Assembly (NCBI GenBank): GCA_913058575.1
Contig: CAJXRF010000063.1
Location: 1-32,080 of the forward strand
Origin: an uncultured Bermanella sp.
Lineage (GTDB): Bacteria > Pseudomonadota > Gammaproteobacteria > Pseudomonadales > Oceanobacteraceae
DNA: 32,080 nucleotides
Reading direction: 5' to 3'
Shown: positions 6,807-15,399 of the stretch, in pieces
Position numbering within the stretch: position 1 is the stretch's first letter
How the letters are laid out: each line of letters opens with the position of its first letter
Position numbers and translations under genes: made by a program
The notes under the pieces: model-generated
What the model was told of the DNA's origin: nothing
Databases searched by the model: none
What the model saw: only the letters and a program-made list of their open reading frames with translations

Positions 6807-7049
6807 ATGACTGACTGCGAACTAATTACCAAGCGAGCAGCTATGGAGCTTGAACGGATATTTTCAATAGAGCCCTACAGTGACAACTTAGTTGTGGCTT
6901 TAGGTTCTTGGCGAGCTAATCATAATCGCGAGGCTCTACAAAACTTTATTGAGAGAAACCGTCAGAAAATCTTAGTCATCGAAGGTAATTTCGAAGATGT
7001 AATGATCTACTTAAAAGATCTACTTAAATCCACGTTAAACGAAGAATAA
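6807..7049 (+). CDS. Small hypothetical protein in the trio element
   Basis: This 80-aa protein is acidic and mostly helical by composition, with no membrane segment and no recognised family. TAGGGGA lies 9 bp ahead of the ATG. Just upstream, ACATAAG and CTTATGT (6753-6772) form a perfect 7-bp hairpin that could sit in its leader. Its stop codon overlaps a perfect Shine-Dalgarno for a 10-codon ORF. Because it lies between AlpA-like genes and the DUF-like 131-aa gene, a role in element regulation is possible but unproven. Confidence 0.65.
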   Translation: MTDCELITKRAAMELERIFSIEPYSDNLVVALGSWRANHNREALQNFIERNRQKILVIEGNFEDVMIYLKDLLKSTLNEE

Positions 7050-7058
7050 GGAGGCCAT

Positions 7059-7091
7059 ATGTGGGCAGCCTACTGCCCACCTCTTTACTAA
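7059..7091 (+). CDS. Possible 10-codon ORF with embedded stem-loop
   Basis: TAAGGAGG, overlapping the stop codon of the preceding gene, lies 5 bp before an ATG that encodes MWAAYCPPLY and stops. Codons 2-7 and part of codon 8 lie within a perfect 8-bp hairpin (GTGGGCAG/CTGCCCAC, loop CCTA, 7061-7080). The ribosome site is the best in the element, which argues for translation. The hairpin could instead simply be a terminator, though no T-run follows it. Confidence 0.4.
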   Translation: MWAAYCPPLY

Positions 7092-7169
7092 AAATCAAAA
7101 TTTCAGCAAATTATAGAAACAACTAATTGTTAAGTAAGAGCAATAGATGCTATATCAGGAGATAACCAC

Positions 7170-7565
7170 ATGACTAAGAAAACCCACCAAAGTTCAATAC
7201 GCATTCCATGTACTTATGGTATACCTATTAAAGACATGCAAATGCGGCTTGACAGACTACTTCAAGTTAAAAATCGGCGTCCTATTTGTGCCATTTCTGC
7301 TTGGACTTACTGGGATATAGAGTACCAACAAGAAGAGATAGATGAATTAGCTAAAAACGGATTTTTACCTTCTGCTATTTTCTCAGAGAATATTATATGG
7401 GATGAACAAAATCGATGGCCTACGGGGTTTTGCGTAAAGTCCACATGGTTACAAAGTGTTGAACACGATTGTGTATTTCATACTAAGAACACAAGCTATT
7501 TATTAGTTGGGGCTGGTAAAAGGCACTCTATATCACCATACGAGTTTAATGCTATTCATTTTTAA
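7170..7565 (+). CDS. Hypothetical protein, possibly DUF6957-like
   Basis: This 131-aa soluble protein starts at an ATG with CAGGAGA about 9 bp upstream. The second half has the pattern GFCVKSTWL...HDCVFHTKNTSYLLVGAGKR, which I associate tentatively with the DUF6957 family found in integrative elements and prophages; that link is from memory and should be tested. No catalytic motif is visible. It converges with the recombinase operon (80 bp between stops), marking the meeting point of the element's two transcription units. Confidence 0.65.
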   Translation: MTKKTHQSSIRIPCTYGIPIKDMQMRLDRLLQVKNRRPICAISAWTYWDIEYQQEEIDELAKNGFLPSAIFSENIIWDEQNRWPTGFCVKSTWLQSVEHDCVFHTKNTSYLLVGAGKRHSISPYEFNAIHF

Positions 7566-7644
7566 TGAAAGTCAGTAGCCTCTAGAATGTATCTTCTAAG
7601 AATATTGTTAATCCATTATCCAAACGTATAATTTTGTAACTCTC

Positions 7645-10600
7645 CTAAGAGGAGTTTAGACTCCCTCGAGTCACCGCAATAACATATAAGGCAAATTTAA
7701 ACCCTAAATCCGGCGGCCAGCGTACCGAATCAGCAATGGGCCCTTTGGCATCTGTAATAAATGCAAGCTCTACATATCCTTCTTCATTAACCCCACTCTT
7801 TTTAATAATGTTGCATGTCTGATTGCGATAGCCATCTATCACTTTCCCCCAGTACAACCACTGCTTACACCTCTCTATAGATTCGTATGGATAGCAGGAA
7901 TTGAGAGTTATCCTATAAAAGCTTCCCTGGGTGCCATTACAATCTAGATCTAGATCTTGAAATATTTTCAAGAAACGGGATAACTCGTTTACATCAGTAA
8001 AGCGTAAACTTGGACGATTCACTTGCCCATTCGTAATATAATAGTCGACACACCAGTCCACCCGACTACGTTTTCGGCCTGGTAATTTCCTGTAATTGGC
8101 AATCATCAATTCTGCTGTTCGTAAATGTCTCTTCTCTCGAGGAAAATCCATTATGACACCCCCCTTCTTCTTTAGATGACGATTAGTATTATGACCACTA
8201 CCAGGAAAAGTCATTTTTTCAATTAACTCATATTCTTTTACACACTTTTCAAACACGCACTTATTCAATTGAAAGCTCTTTGAAAGAGCATCTACGGATA
8301 AACTATTAAGCTTTCTATCAACTAAGGCATTCCAGATATTAAATTCGCCCACTTCCTCGTAATCCGCTTCACGCCCCCTGACACCTATTCGTTTCAGATC
8401 CGGCTCGATCCAACCCGTTAAGTTAGGCGTAATGGACACCTTTGAAATTCGCCGGAGGCTAACCTTGTCAATAATTTGGATATTACGTGATTGATTCTTG
8501 GTTAATTGCTGAGCCCTACGAAGTGAAACACCTATAATTTCTGAGATTATTTTAGTGCTTAATTTCAGTGATGAATCCTGTAAAGATATATGGGCAATTA
8601 GAGAAGGCGTATGAAGGTAGTGCTCCAGCCCCATTTGAGGACTGGAATGCCCTAAAGTCCTTGCCATTTCATAGAGCATTGAATTACTAGGGTAACGAAC
8701 ATCACTTTGGCTAAACAAAGCGCTATACTCTTTTTCTACAACCCTCTTATCATAGTTAGGCAGTATCGAGGACCAAGGTTCATACACATTAAGATGCAAA
8801 GAAGACCAACGCCAGAGTGCCCAGCTCGCAAACGAATGCCTACAATGATGAAATCGAGCCTTAGGGTTTCCAGTAACAATTTGCAATAACCATTGAATAT
8901 GACCAAAAATTGAAATTTCACTCACCCCTCCATCATTATCTTTAAAGAATAATAAATCCGAGTCTTTCGCCCCTAGGTTTTTTCTGAAAAAAATTAGCTC
9001 TTCTATATCCTCAATGAATTCATTGGGAATCTGAAACTCAACCAATATACGTCTAATACAATTTATTGACTTGAGCGTCCTAATATCTATAGGCCGAACC
9101 AATATTTCCTTTGTTCCTAGGCGCGTAAAGTCCTTAATTCGAAGGTATATAAGTTCCTTTCTACGGAGACCAGTATAAAAACCTATAATGAAGACTATTA
9201 GCCGAATTTTCATTATGCGACGTTCATCTTTGTTTCTGGAGAGCCTCTCTATCTGCTTCTTGTAGTATTTAACGCAAGTATCAAACTCTAGTTGCGTAAT
9301 AATATTGGCATCTACATTACTAAACTTCTCTCTCGGACTCGCCCATAAAGAACCCGACCCTATATCCTCAACACCGCAACAAGTAACTAAAAAATCATGA
9401 TAATCCCCTATGGTTTCAGAAAACCTATTCTTATTGCCTCCCTCCTTAATAACTTCTTCATAGAGATCAATGAGCTCATCAGATTCAACATCACGTGGTT
9501 CTATAGATCCAAAAATCGCCAGAAGCTCATCTGATATTTTAGATAGTTTCATCCGCATTGTAGCTACAGAGCTTTTATGTCCATACCAATTTCTTCCCTC
9601 TAATCGATTAACACACCATCGACAGAGATAATTCATAGTTGGAGACAAGAGGCTATTATTGTTAGAGATTATTTCCTTGATTTTCCCTACTAGCTTTTTC
9701 TTATGGTCTGGCTGACAATCCTTAAAACAATCAAGTAACTTATTATAAATAAACCCATCCGACTTATTTTGTAGATTCAAGCTTGTTTCAGAGTATACCG
9801 ATTTTTTGTAACGACTAGCTTTTATGTGATCTTTTGACTTTGGCAAACACGGTGACAATCCAGATAAAAGGCGATGAAAACAAATAGGATCCAAAGATCG
9901 ATTATCGATTACTCCGCTCACACTATCTATCAAGTAACTAGGCAAGTCGATTGACAGCCGCTTTAAAACACTTTCTAAAAATAACTTTTCTTTATTCAAC
10001 CCTGTTCTATTCCACAAAAACTCTCCATTAGAGAATGTGTTTTTCATAACTTCAAAGTAAGATCTTTTATTAACTCCTGCAAAATTTGAATTACATTTAT
10101 TTTCGTACCAAATTCCCAACAAGGCCAAAGTTATTGAGTCAGGAACCCAAACTTGTACATGCTCACCTTCTATAAGTGGGAGTTCATACCATACAACTCC
10201 TTTTAACATGTATGGTTTATTATTCAATTGTTTGTAGAATTCAACTATAAGCTCTTTCCTAAGTAACAATCCATTTCTTATAGCGGAGTACATAATCAGG
10301 CCACAAAGATCTATACAAGGTAAACTCCGGCATGATTCTAGCTTATTCTTGAACACCCCATCCAAACTATCGACTGCATCAATCCTGACTATGTCCCTCT
10401 CTATTATCCTCGCTGAAGGTCTCTTTAATTTTGCTATAGTACTAATTATGTTCTGTGATGAGTCCAGACAATTATTTTCAGACATATAGTCAAAAACGAT
10501 TCTATTCGCTTCTTTAATTTTCTTTGAAAGCCCCATTAATATGAGTAAGCAATTAATCCTCTCAAATTCTTCCTTTCTTAATCTCCTATCACCTTTAGTT

Positions 10601-10665
10601 GGGCTATCTATCCAGGGGCATACCTTTCTAATTGCTTCCAATACCCCTTTCTTAATACACATCAT
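7645..10665 (-). CDS. Large tyrosine recombinase (third gene of the trio)
   Basis: This site-specific DNA recombinase of 1006 aa is far longer than typical phage integrases (about 300-450 aa). The catalytic set is complete: Arg in GFYTGLRRKEL (near residue 502), HxxR in FHHCRHSFASW (near 607-610), His in LGHSSPQMG (near 672) and the Tyr nucleophile in EHYLH (near 682). About 430 residues precede the catalytic domain, and about 300 follow it with a segment (ISEIIGVSLRRAQQL) that could be an extra DNA-binding helix-turn-helix. The start ATG overlaps the stop of the 646-aa gene (ATGA), so translation is coupled. It should cut and rejoin DNA at the element ends; the long C-terminal tail is unusual and unassigned. 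Confidence 0.88.
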   Translation of the reverse strand: MMCIKKGVLEAIRKVCPWIDSPTKGDRRLRKEEFERINCLLILMGLSKKIKEANRIVFDYMSENNCLDSSQNIISTIAKLKRPSARIIERDIVRIDAVDSLDGVFKNKLESCRSLPCIDLCGLIMYSAIRNGLLLRKELIVEFYKQLNNKPYMLKGVVWYELPLIEGEHVQVWVPDSITLALLGIWYENKCNSNFAGVNKRSYFEVMKNTFSNGEFLWNRTGLNKEKLFLESVLKRLSIDLPSYLIDSVSGVIDNRSLDPICFHRLLSGLSPCLPKSKDHIKASRYKKSVYSETSLNLQNKSDGFIYNKLLDCFKDCQPDHKKKLVGKIKEIISNNNSLLSPTMNYLCRWCVNRLEGRNWYGHKSSVATMRMKLSKISDELLAIFGSIEPRDVESDELIDLYEEVIKEGGNKNRFSETIGDYHDFLVTCCGVEDIGSGSLWASPREKFSNVDANIITQLEFDTCVKYYKKQIERLSRNKDERRIMKIRLIVFIIGFYTGLRRKELIYLRIKDFTRLGTKEILVRPIDIRTLKSINCIRRILVEFQIPNEFIEDIEELIFFRKNLGAKDSDLLFFKDNDGGVSEISIFGHIQWLLQIVTGNPKARFHHCRHSFASWALWRWSSLHLNVYEPWSSILPNYDKRVVEKEYSALFSQSDVRYPSNSMLYEMARTLGHSSPQMGLEHYLHTPSLIAHISLQDSSLKLSTKIISEIIGVSLRRAQQLTKNQSRNIQIIDKVSLRRISKVSITPNLTGWIEPDLKRIGVRGREADYEEVGEFNIWNALVDRKLNSLSVDALSKSFQLNKCVFEKCVKEYELIEKMTFPGSGHNTNRHLKKKGGVIMDFPREKRHLRTAELMIANYRKLPGRKRSRVDWCVDYYITNGQVNRPSLRFTDVNELSRFLKIFQDLDLDCNGTQGSFYRITLNSCYPYESIERCKQWLYWGKVIDGYRNQTCNIIKKSGVNEEGYVELAFITDAKGPIADSVRWPPDLGFKFALYVIAVTRGSLNSS

Positions 10666-12602
10666 CGCTGAAGCCCTTTCACAACCCGAATTCCCAACTC
10701 CTTGGAAAGTAAATCAATATATCCGTGGACCTCTTTATATATTGATTTCAAACTTCTGGACGAGTAAGACTCCCAAAATCTTTCCCCCCTAGCTCCGTGA
10801 CCTAATAGCGTATCAATGGCCAGTGGCGTGCACCCTTTTTCTGTTAGGTAATTACGAAGGAGTTTACGATTAGAATTAGGTGGCAAACTAGTGTAAGGAC
10901 TTAATTTTTCTGCAATTAATTTGGGCCTAACTTCTACGACTGAAAGATCAGGCTCGATAAAGAAAAAATCATATTTATTGACTTGAGAGCTAATCGGCAA
11001 TCTTCTTTTAACCTTTCTACAGTGCTTCTCGTATTCCCTAGACAAAGCAAAAACAAGCTGGTGAGAAGGCATTATTCGCTCTTGAAAATGGTCTTCCGTT
11101 CCCTTATCACTAAATACAGCAATTTTATTATTATGAATTAGGTTCTTACTAAAAATAAAGGGCTGGCTAACACCTCTATACCCTGTCAATAACCCTTGTG
11201 AATAAAGACAATAAACAGTATAAAGATTATGAAACTCTCTCCACCAACCATAGCCTTTTTCTATTCGTTGAAGCTCTAATGTGTTAAGTAACGCTCTAAT
11301 TACCTCCTTAACATGCTCCATCTTAGGTAGGTAGCGTGCTCCTACTGCACCCTCTATTTTAGGCATTTTAATATCGGTTAAGTTAACTGATATTAAATTC
11401 GATAAAGGCTCGATTAAACTAAGGTATATGGCCTTAATCTCCTCAAGCTCCAAAACCGTATAGAATTTTCTAGCTGAGGCAACTGGTATGGTGGCACTAA
11501 ATGTAAGGCTTGCAGTCACTGCTTCAAAGGTACTGGAGCATCTAAGCTGGAGGTACATCTGAACCCTGTTCAGAGTTACCCTTTCGCCACAATTTCTAAT
11601 AAGTTTTTTTACTCTATATTCAAGATCTAGGACGCCTTCGAAGAGCGTCAACTTCTTATCGACAGTTTCGGGCAGCTTCATCAACTCTTTAAACCCAAAA
11701 ACATCGGGTAGCTCTATATATGGGTGACCTGTTTGAATTGAAACACCAGCAGTATTGGCGATTAGTGGATTCTTAAAACCCATGTTTAGACTTGGAATCA
11801 ACCAGCTTTGGCTATCTAAGTCATAATAAATAACCCCTTCAAAATAATCTTGCTCAGATCGATCGTTACTGCGAATCACTTCCAATACTTTTATAGTCTC
11901 TATGCTCTGCCCTGTCGCAAACACACCTAGTAAGGCGGCACGTATCAGCCTATCTTCCTTTAGATCCTTTTCCTTCCTAACGACTTCAAACAACCCCACT
12001 ATATCTTCATCCGTTAACCGCTGATTAGACCCCTGCAAATATTGATTATAGGAATTTATGGCGCGCTCTTTGCCTTTACTTCCTAATGAGTCCTGAAATT
12101 TTTGCGCTCTCTTACTTATTGAATAATCTTTGTTAAAGACAAATTCAACCGAAGGCTCCACTTCATTTGGCTCAATATCAGCGAGCTGAAACTCCAGTTT
12201 CATTTCATCACTTATATTTATATCAATTATGGCCCGAACTTCAGAGACTCCATGAATATCATCCTCATCGCCAGGGACCAAACGATTAACCTTGGTACTC
12301 TCACCAAAATACTCATCACCCTGTATTCCTCCATGTTTTCCAGTTCGTTGACCCTCTCCTTCAATTGACCGAGGCTTCCTACGTCTTGCTGGATCGCCAC
12401 ACATCACATCTAAAAACATCCCCTGAGAAGACAGTGCCTTTTTCCATTCCAAGTCAGCACCCTGCCCGTTGCCTTTACACGAATCCTTTAGACTAATAAT
12501 TTCGGACCTTAATTCTTTGAGGCTAGAAATATTTTTGGTGGCTGCTCGTTTCAACCATGCTGGCCTTGAGGGAGACTGGTTAATTTTCGTAAAAACAAAC
12601 AA
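10662..12602 (-). CDS. Tyrosine recombinase-fold protein with atypical active site (second gene of the trio)
   Basis: This 646-aa protein keeps an integrase-like C terminus: Arg in LLTGYRGVSQP (near 474), a Lys in VFSDKG, RKLLRNYLTEKG where HxxR is expected (Lys in place of His, Arg kept, near 579), His in LLGHGARGERF (near 602) and Tyr in ESYSS (near 613). It is therefore either a recombinase with a tuned active site or a partner subunit, as in elements that pair active and inactive recombinases. The N-terminal 160 residues are polar and low-homology. The longest frame starts at TTG 12602, overlapping the previous gene by 52 bp; a second TTG at 12554 overlaps that gene's stop (TTGA) with AAGG 9 bp upstream and is an equally good start. 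Confidence 0.8.
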   Translation of the reverse strand: MFVFTKINQSPSRPAWLKRAATKNISSLKELRSEIISLKDSCKGNGQGADLEWKKALSSQGMFLDVMCGDPARRRKPRSIEGEGQRTGKHGGIQGDEYFGESTKVNRLVPGDEDDIHGVSEVRAIIDINISDEMKLEFQLADIEPNEVEPSVEFVFNKDYSISKRAQKFQDSLGSKGKERAINSYNQYLQGSNQRLTDEDIVGLFEVVRKEKDLKEDRLIRAALLGVFATGQSIETIKVLEVIRSNDRSEQDYFEGVIYYDLDSQSWLIPSLNMGFKNPLIANTAGVSIQTGHPYIELPDVFGFKELMKLPETVDKKLTLFEGVLDLEYRVKKLIRNCGERVTLNRVQMYLQLRCSSTFEAVTASLTFSATIPVASARKFYTVLELEEIKAIYLSLIEPLSNLISVNLTDIKMPKIEGAVGARYLPKMEHVKEVIRALLNTLELQRIEKGYGWWREFHNLYTVYCLYSQGLLTGYRGVSQPFIFSKNLIHNNKIAVFSDKGTEDHFQERIMPSHQLVFALSREYEKHCRKVKRRLPISSQVNKYDFFFIEPDLSVVEVRPKLIAEKLSPYTSLPPNSNRKLLRNYLTEKGCTPLAIDTLLGHGARGERFWESYSSRSLKSIYKEVHGYIDLLSKELGIRVVKGLQR

Positions 12603-13087
12603 AACCTGTATTTATCAACTTCCGTTAAATCAAGGTCATATTTATTCGCTCTATAACAGCCTAACAAGAAGATTTTTATCATTAAGACAAGAACTTGATT
12701 ATCACTTCGCTTAAAGAAAGCCAATCCAGCATATAGGGGGTGTTTACCAATGATGTTTTTTGCAGATATTTCAAAGGGTATGGATATATTGTATGAAGCG
12801 GCCTGATTTATTTTTTCTATTTCTTTATTTTTAAGGGTCAGCTCCTCAAGCAAGACCGTAAAGCCGTTAAGTTCTGGTGGAAAACCAATAAAACAATCAG
12901 CTCTCTGAATTTTCAAATAAGTACTGGCTACAGCTACAATACACTGAAGTGAACTGGGGCCTTCAACTATATCTATGAAACTAGGAAGTTTCCCTTTTGC
13001 TGAATCCGATATAGGTAACTTATCTACATTAAGTTGCAGCTCTAATTGAGTACCTTCTTGTCGAGAGTTATTTGAATTATTTTTCAT
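12551..13087 (-). CDS. Small first protein of the recombinase trio
   Basis: This is a 178-aa protein of unknown family. The best start is ATG 13087 with GAGGTG 5 bp upstream; a GTG four codons earlier lies within that site and is less likely. There is no signal peptide and no clear motif. A hydrophobic stretch (NQVLVLMIKIFLLGCY) is probably a buried helix rather than a membrane segment. As the promoter-proximal gene of an overlapping three-gene operon, it is likely an accessory DNA-binding or directionality factor for the two recombinases, like the small third proteins of other recombinase-trio elements; this is inference from position. Confidence 0.75.
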   Translation of the reverse strand: MKNNSNNSRQEGTQLELQLNVDKLPISDSAKGKLPSFIDIVEGPSSLQCIVAVASTYLKIQRADCFIGFPPELNGFTVLLEELTLKNKEIEKINQAASYNISIPFEISAKNIIGKHPLYAGLAFFKRSDNQVLVLMIKIFLLGCYRANKYDLDLTEVDKYRFCLFLRKLTSLPQGQHG

Positions 13088-13227
13088 TTTACACCTCACA
13101 TAAATTGGTTTCCTCCCTAAATATAAGTCCTTTTTTTCATTTCAAACTTATATATTGAATTATTTTCTTTGCCAGAAAAAATAATATAAAACCCTGAAAA
13201 CATATAACAAAGAAAAAGGAGTTCAGG

Positions 13228-13253
13228 GTGACTTTGGCCGCTTAGCTGCTTGA
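13228..13253 (+). repeat. Right inner end repeat
   Basis: A 26-bp sequence containing ACTTTGGCCGCTTAGCT followed by GCTTGA. It is identical over all 26 bp to 13287-13312, 59 bp away. It lies about 140 bp upstream of the trio operon start. Confidence 0.8.
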
Positions 13254-13286
13254 TTTTTTAAAAATCTAAGGAAAATTGATTTTGGC

Positions 13287-13312
13287 GTGACTTTGGCCGC
13301 TTAGCTGCTTGA
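13287..13312 (+). repeat. Right outer end repeat (candidate attR core)
   Basis: Second identical 26-bp copy. Its left flank, TTTTGGCGTG, resembles the left outer copy's flank TTTTGCGTC, so this pair best fits the recombined attL/attR cores. Confidence 0.75.
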
Positions 13313-13516
13313 CTATTTCATTATCTAGAGTTGAGAGGCTTTACCTACAACAATCAACTCCCGTTACTTATTTATTATCATTTGATTGATCAGTTAAATT
13401 ACCGCCTCAATTAAGGTAGTAAAAATGACATATCCCTAGAATAAAAAAATTGAACTTCAATATTAAAAAAGTTAATAGCGAAATTTTTTAAGCATTGGAA
13501 AACAAGCCTTCTAACT

Positions 13517-13546
13517 AGAATAAATTTAAAAGGTTAAATTTATTCT
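13517..13546. repeat. Perfect 13-bp inverted repeat in a gene-free stretch (13313-13886)
   Basis: AGAATAAATTTAA and TTAAATTTATTCT enclose AAGG. Pairing resumes outside with CTTCT and AGAAG. This AT-rich hairpin may be a bidirectional terminator or a protein-binding palindrome. The rest of 13313-13886 is AT-rich with no ORF I can support; AAGGAGG near 13876 is the ribosome site of the next gene. Confidence 0.6.
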
Positions 13547-13886
13547 AAGAAGCCGTTGAAAATAGTGGTTTTTATGGTTTAAAAACTCATAGATAGTTAC
13601 TAGTTGAAGATCGACTCCAATTGTTCGAACTGGGGCTTAAACTAAGCTCAAGCCGTTCTTAATGCCTATCAGGTGTTAGTCACTTAAGTTTGTTTATTGA
13701 ATTAGCTTGAGTTTCTCGAAATAACCATAGCTCTGGGGAAAAGCAATCTATATTTGACGGCATCAAATTATAGAAATTCAATGAAATAGAAAGCAGACGT
13801 CCTATTGATTGGTATATATTATGACCCCTACAGGGAAGACGCTAAGATAAATACACAACCAGTAACTCGTCAATTCAAGGAGGACC

Positions 13887-14918
13887 ATGAAAATTTCCCA
13901 GTCACAACTCAATAATGCCGCGGCCAAAGGCATCATTACCCATAAGCAGGCAACGGAGCTGTTTGACTTTTTTGGTGCCCAGCCAGATTCCAGCCCATCT
14001 TTTGACTTCACCCACCTGCTTTATTACATAGGCGGACTGATAGCCATTGGCGCCATGTCACTGTTTATGAATTTAGGTTGGGAGGCTTTCGGTGGCTGGG
14101 GTGTTTTCTTTATTTCACTACTGTACTCAAGTGTTGGACTGGCATTAACTAATCGTTTCCAAAGCAAAGGCCTCGCTGTTCCCGCCGGCATATGCGCCAC
14201 CTTCGCAGTAGTATTAGTGCCCATGGCCATTTATGGACTTCAGCAAGCCCTAGGCTGGTGGCCAGATGATACTGCCTACAATGAATATCACCGCCAAATT
14301 AAGTGGCATTGGGTTTACATGGAGTTAGGCACCCTAGCCGCAGCACTGATTATCGCCAAGATATACAAATACCCTTTTCTTATCATGCCCATAGCCGTCA
14401 CCCTTTGGTATATGACCATGGATATGGCTGTCATGATCACAGGCGAACGCCCTGAAATGGAAGTGCGCTCTATGGTGTCGATGTATACAGGGTTGTTAAT
14501 GATTGGCCTGGCTTTCTGGGTAGATATTCGTTCACGGGTGTCTGCTGATTACCCTTTCTGGCTCTATATCTTTGGTGTAATAGCGTTTTGGGGAGGCATG
14601 ACCAGCCAAGACTCTGATAGTGAGTTATCTAAATTTATCTATTTCAGCATTAACTTATTAATGATGGGGGTTGGTGTGTTACTGATAAGGCGAGTATTTG
14701 TCGTATTTGGAGCGATAGGTTCGGCTTTTTATCTAGGTCACCTAGCTCACACTGTTTTCAAGGACAGCTGGCTATTTCCTATCGCTTTGTCTGCCATAGG
14801 GCTTGGTGTGGTCTACCTCGGAGTTCTATGGCAAAAACATGAATCTGCAATCATCACTAAGGTACAAGGAATTTTACCAAAAGAACTAAGGGAACTGCTT
14901 GACTCCATGGGTCGCTAA
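13887..14918 (+). CDS. DUF2157-like polytopic inner-membrane protein
   Basis: This 343-aa protein begins with a short soluble helical N terminus (KISQSQLNNAAAKGIITHKQATELFDFF, a pattern usual in DUF2157-type proteins). About nine hydrophobic segments follow, starting near residue 43 (HLLYYIGGLIAIGAMSLF), with charged loops and a short hydrophilic tail. A strong AAGGAGG lies 6 bp before the ATG. The function of the family is not known. It stands alone as a transcription unit just outside the right end of the trio element and, with the acyltransferase gene at 4914, may flank the original insertion site. Confidence 0.72.
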   Translation: MKISQSQLNNAAAKGIITHKQATELFDFFGAQPDSSPSFDFTHLLYYIGGLIAIGAMSLFMNLGWEAFGGWGVFFISLLYSSVGLALTNRFQSKGLAVPAGICATFAVVLVPMAIYGLQQALGWWPDDTAYNEYHRQIKWHWVYMELGTLAAALIIAKIYKYPFLIMPIAVTLWYMTMDMAVMITGERPEMEVRSMVSMYTGLLMIGLAFWVDIRSRVSADYPFWLYIFGVIAFWGGMTSQDSDSELSKFIYFSINLLMMGVGVLLIRRVFVVFGAIGSAFYLGHLAHTVFKDSWLFPIALSAIGLGVVYLGVLWQKHESAIITKVQGILPKELRELLDSMGR

Positions 14919-14972
14919 AAATGACTTACAGTACAACGGCTGCCAAAACACCTAGCTGACTAACCGCTTTGG

Positions 14973-15019
14973 CTTTACTCTCCGGTCACGGGCGGCCTGC
15001 GCGTCAAATGAGAGTAAAG
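14973..15019. repeat. 10-bp inverted repeat after the membrane protein gene; otherwise gene-free to 15399
   Basis: CTTTACTCTC and GAGAGTAAAG are perfectly complementary around a GC-rich 27-bp loop, 55 bp after the DUF2157-like gene. It is probably a terminator or a palindromic relic. In the rest of 14919-15399 only a 37-codon open frame (15128-15241) without support and a T-run near 15309 are seen. Confidence 0.5.
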
Positions 15020-15399
15020 TTAAAGTGACCCACCTCAAGATAACGGTATAAGATTTAGTATCTCAAGCACTGTTTTAGAATTTTCTTAGGGGCCAAAAGT
15101 CTTCCCACTATATATATTGTTTTCTTCATGCCAACTGGAGGTGGCCCTACCCGTTCAGAACCACTCGCCTTACCAGCACTTCCTATGGTTAAAGCCTTAG
15201 GCCCTTCCAGTCGCCGCAAATTCACCCTAACCATTTATTAGTATTTCCTTTGAAATTTGGCATGTATTGAATGCCTGCTCCCCCTCGATGAGATTATATA
15301 AAGCTCGGTTTTTTTTGGTGGCCGTTAGCAAATACACTCAGGGCACCTTAGTTTTTAACCGATTTCATATTTTCAATTTCTTAATAAGGACTTGGCAAC

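Larger units (their letters stand above)
5852..13312 (-). mobile_element. Integrative element with a three-gene recombinase operon, bounded by paired direct repeats
   Basis: About 7.4 kb are bounded on each side by repeats sharing ACTTTGGCCGCTTAGCT: left copies at 5852-5871 and 5914-5931, right copies at 13228-13253 and 13287-13312, each pair about 60 bp apart. The interior holds two AlpA-like genes, small ORFs and a minus-strand operon of three overlapping genes, of which the two large ones are tyrosine-recombinase-like. Known mobile groups with comparable multi-recombinase operons include Tn554-type elements, RIT elements, SEs and Gamma-Mobile-Trio islands; which of these it belongs to, if any, is not settled from sequence alone. 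The outermost copies match over about 22 bp with one mismatch, so they are the best attL/attR candidates. There is almost no cargo. Confidence 0.72.

Noticed and set aside
14957-15025. Inverted repeat with CTAAC and GTTAAAG considered as an attC
   Set aside because: Only the inner 10-bp arms pair; the core boxes deviate from consensus and no cassette gene follows.
15128-15241. 37-codon plus-strand ORF upstream of the PI-PLC operon
   Set aside because: No ribosome-binding site and no recognisable similarity; low-complexity Pro/Leu-rich reading is likely chance.
15300-15320. T-run near 15309 as an intrinsic terminator
   Set aside because: The preceding GAG/CTC pairing is too short to form a convincing stem.
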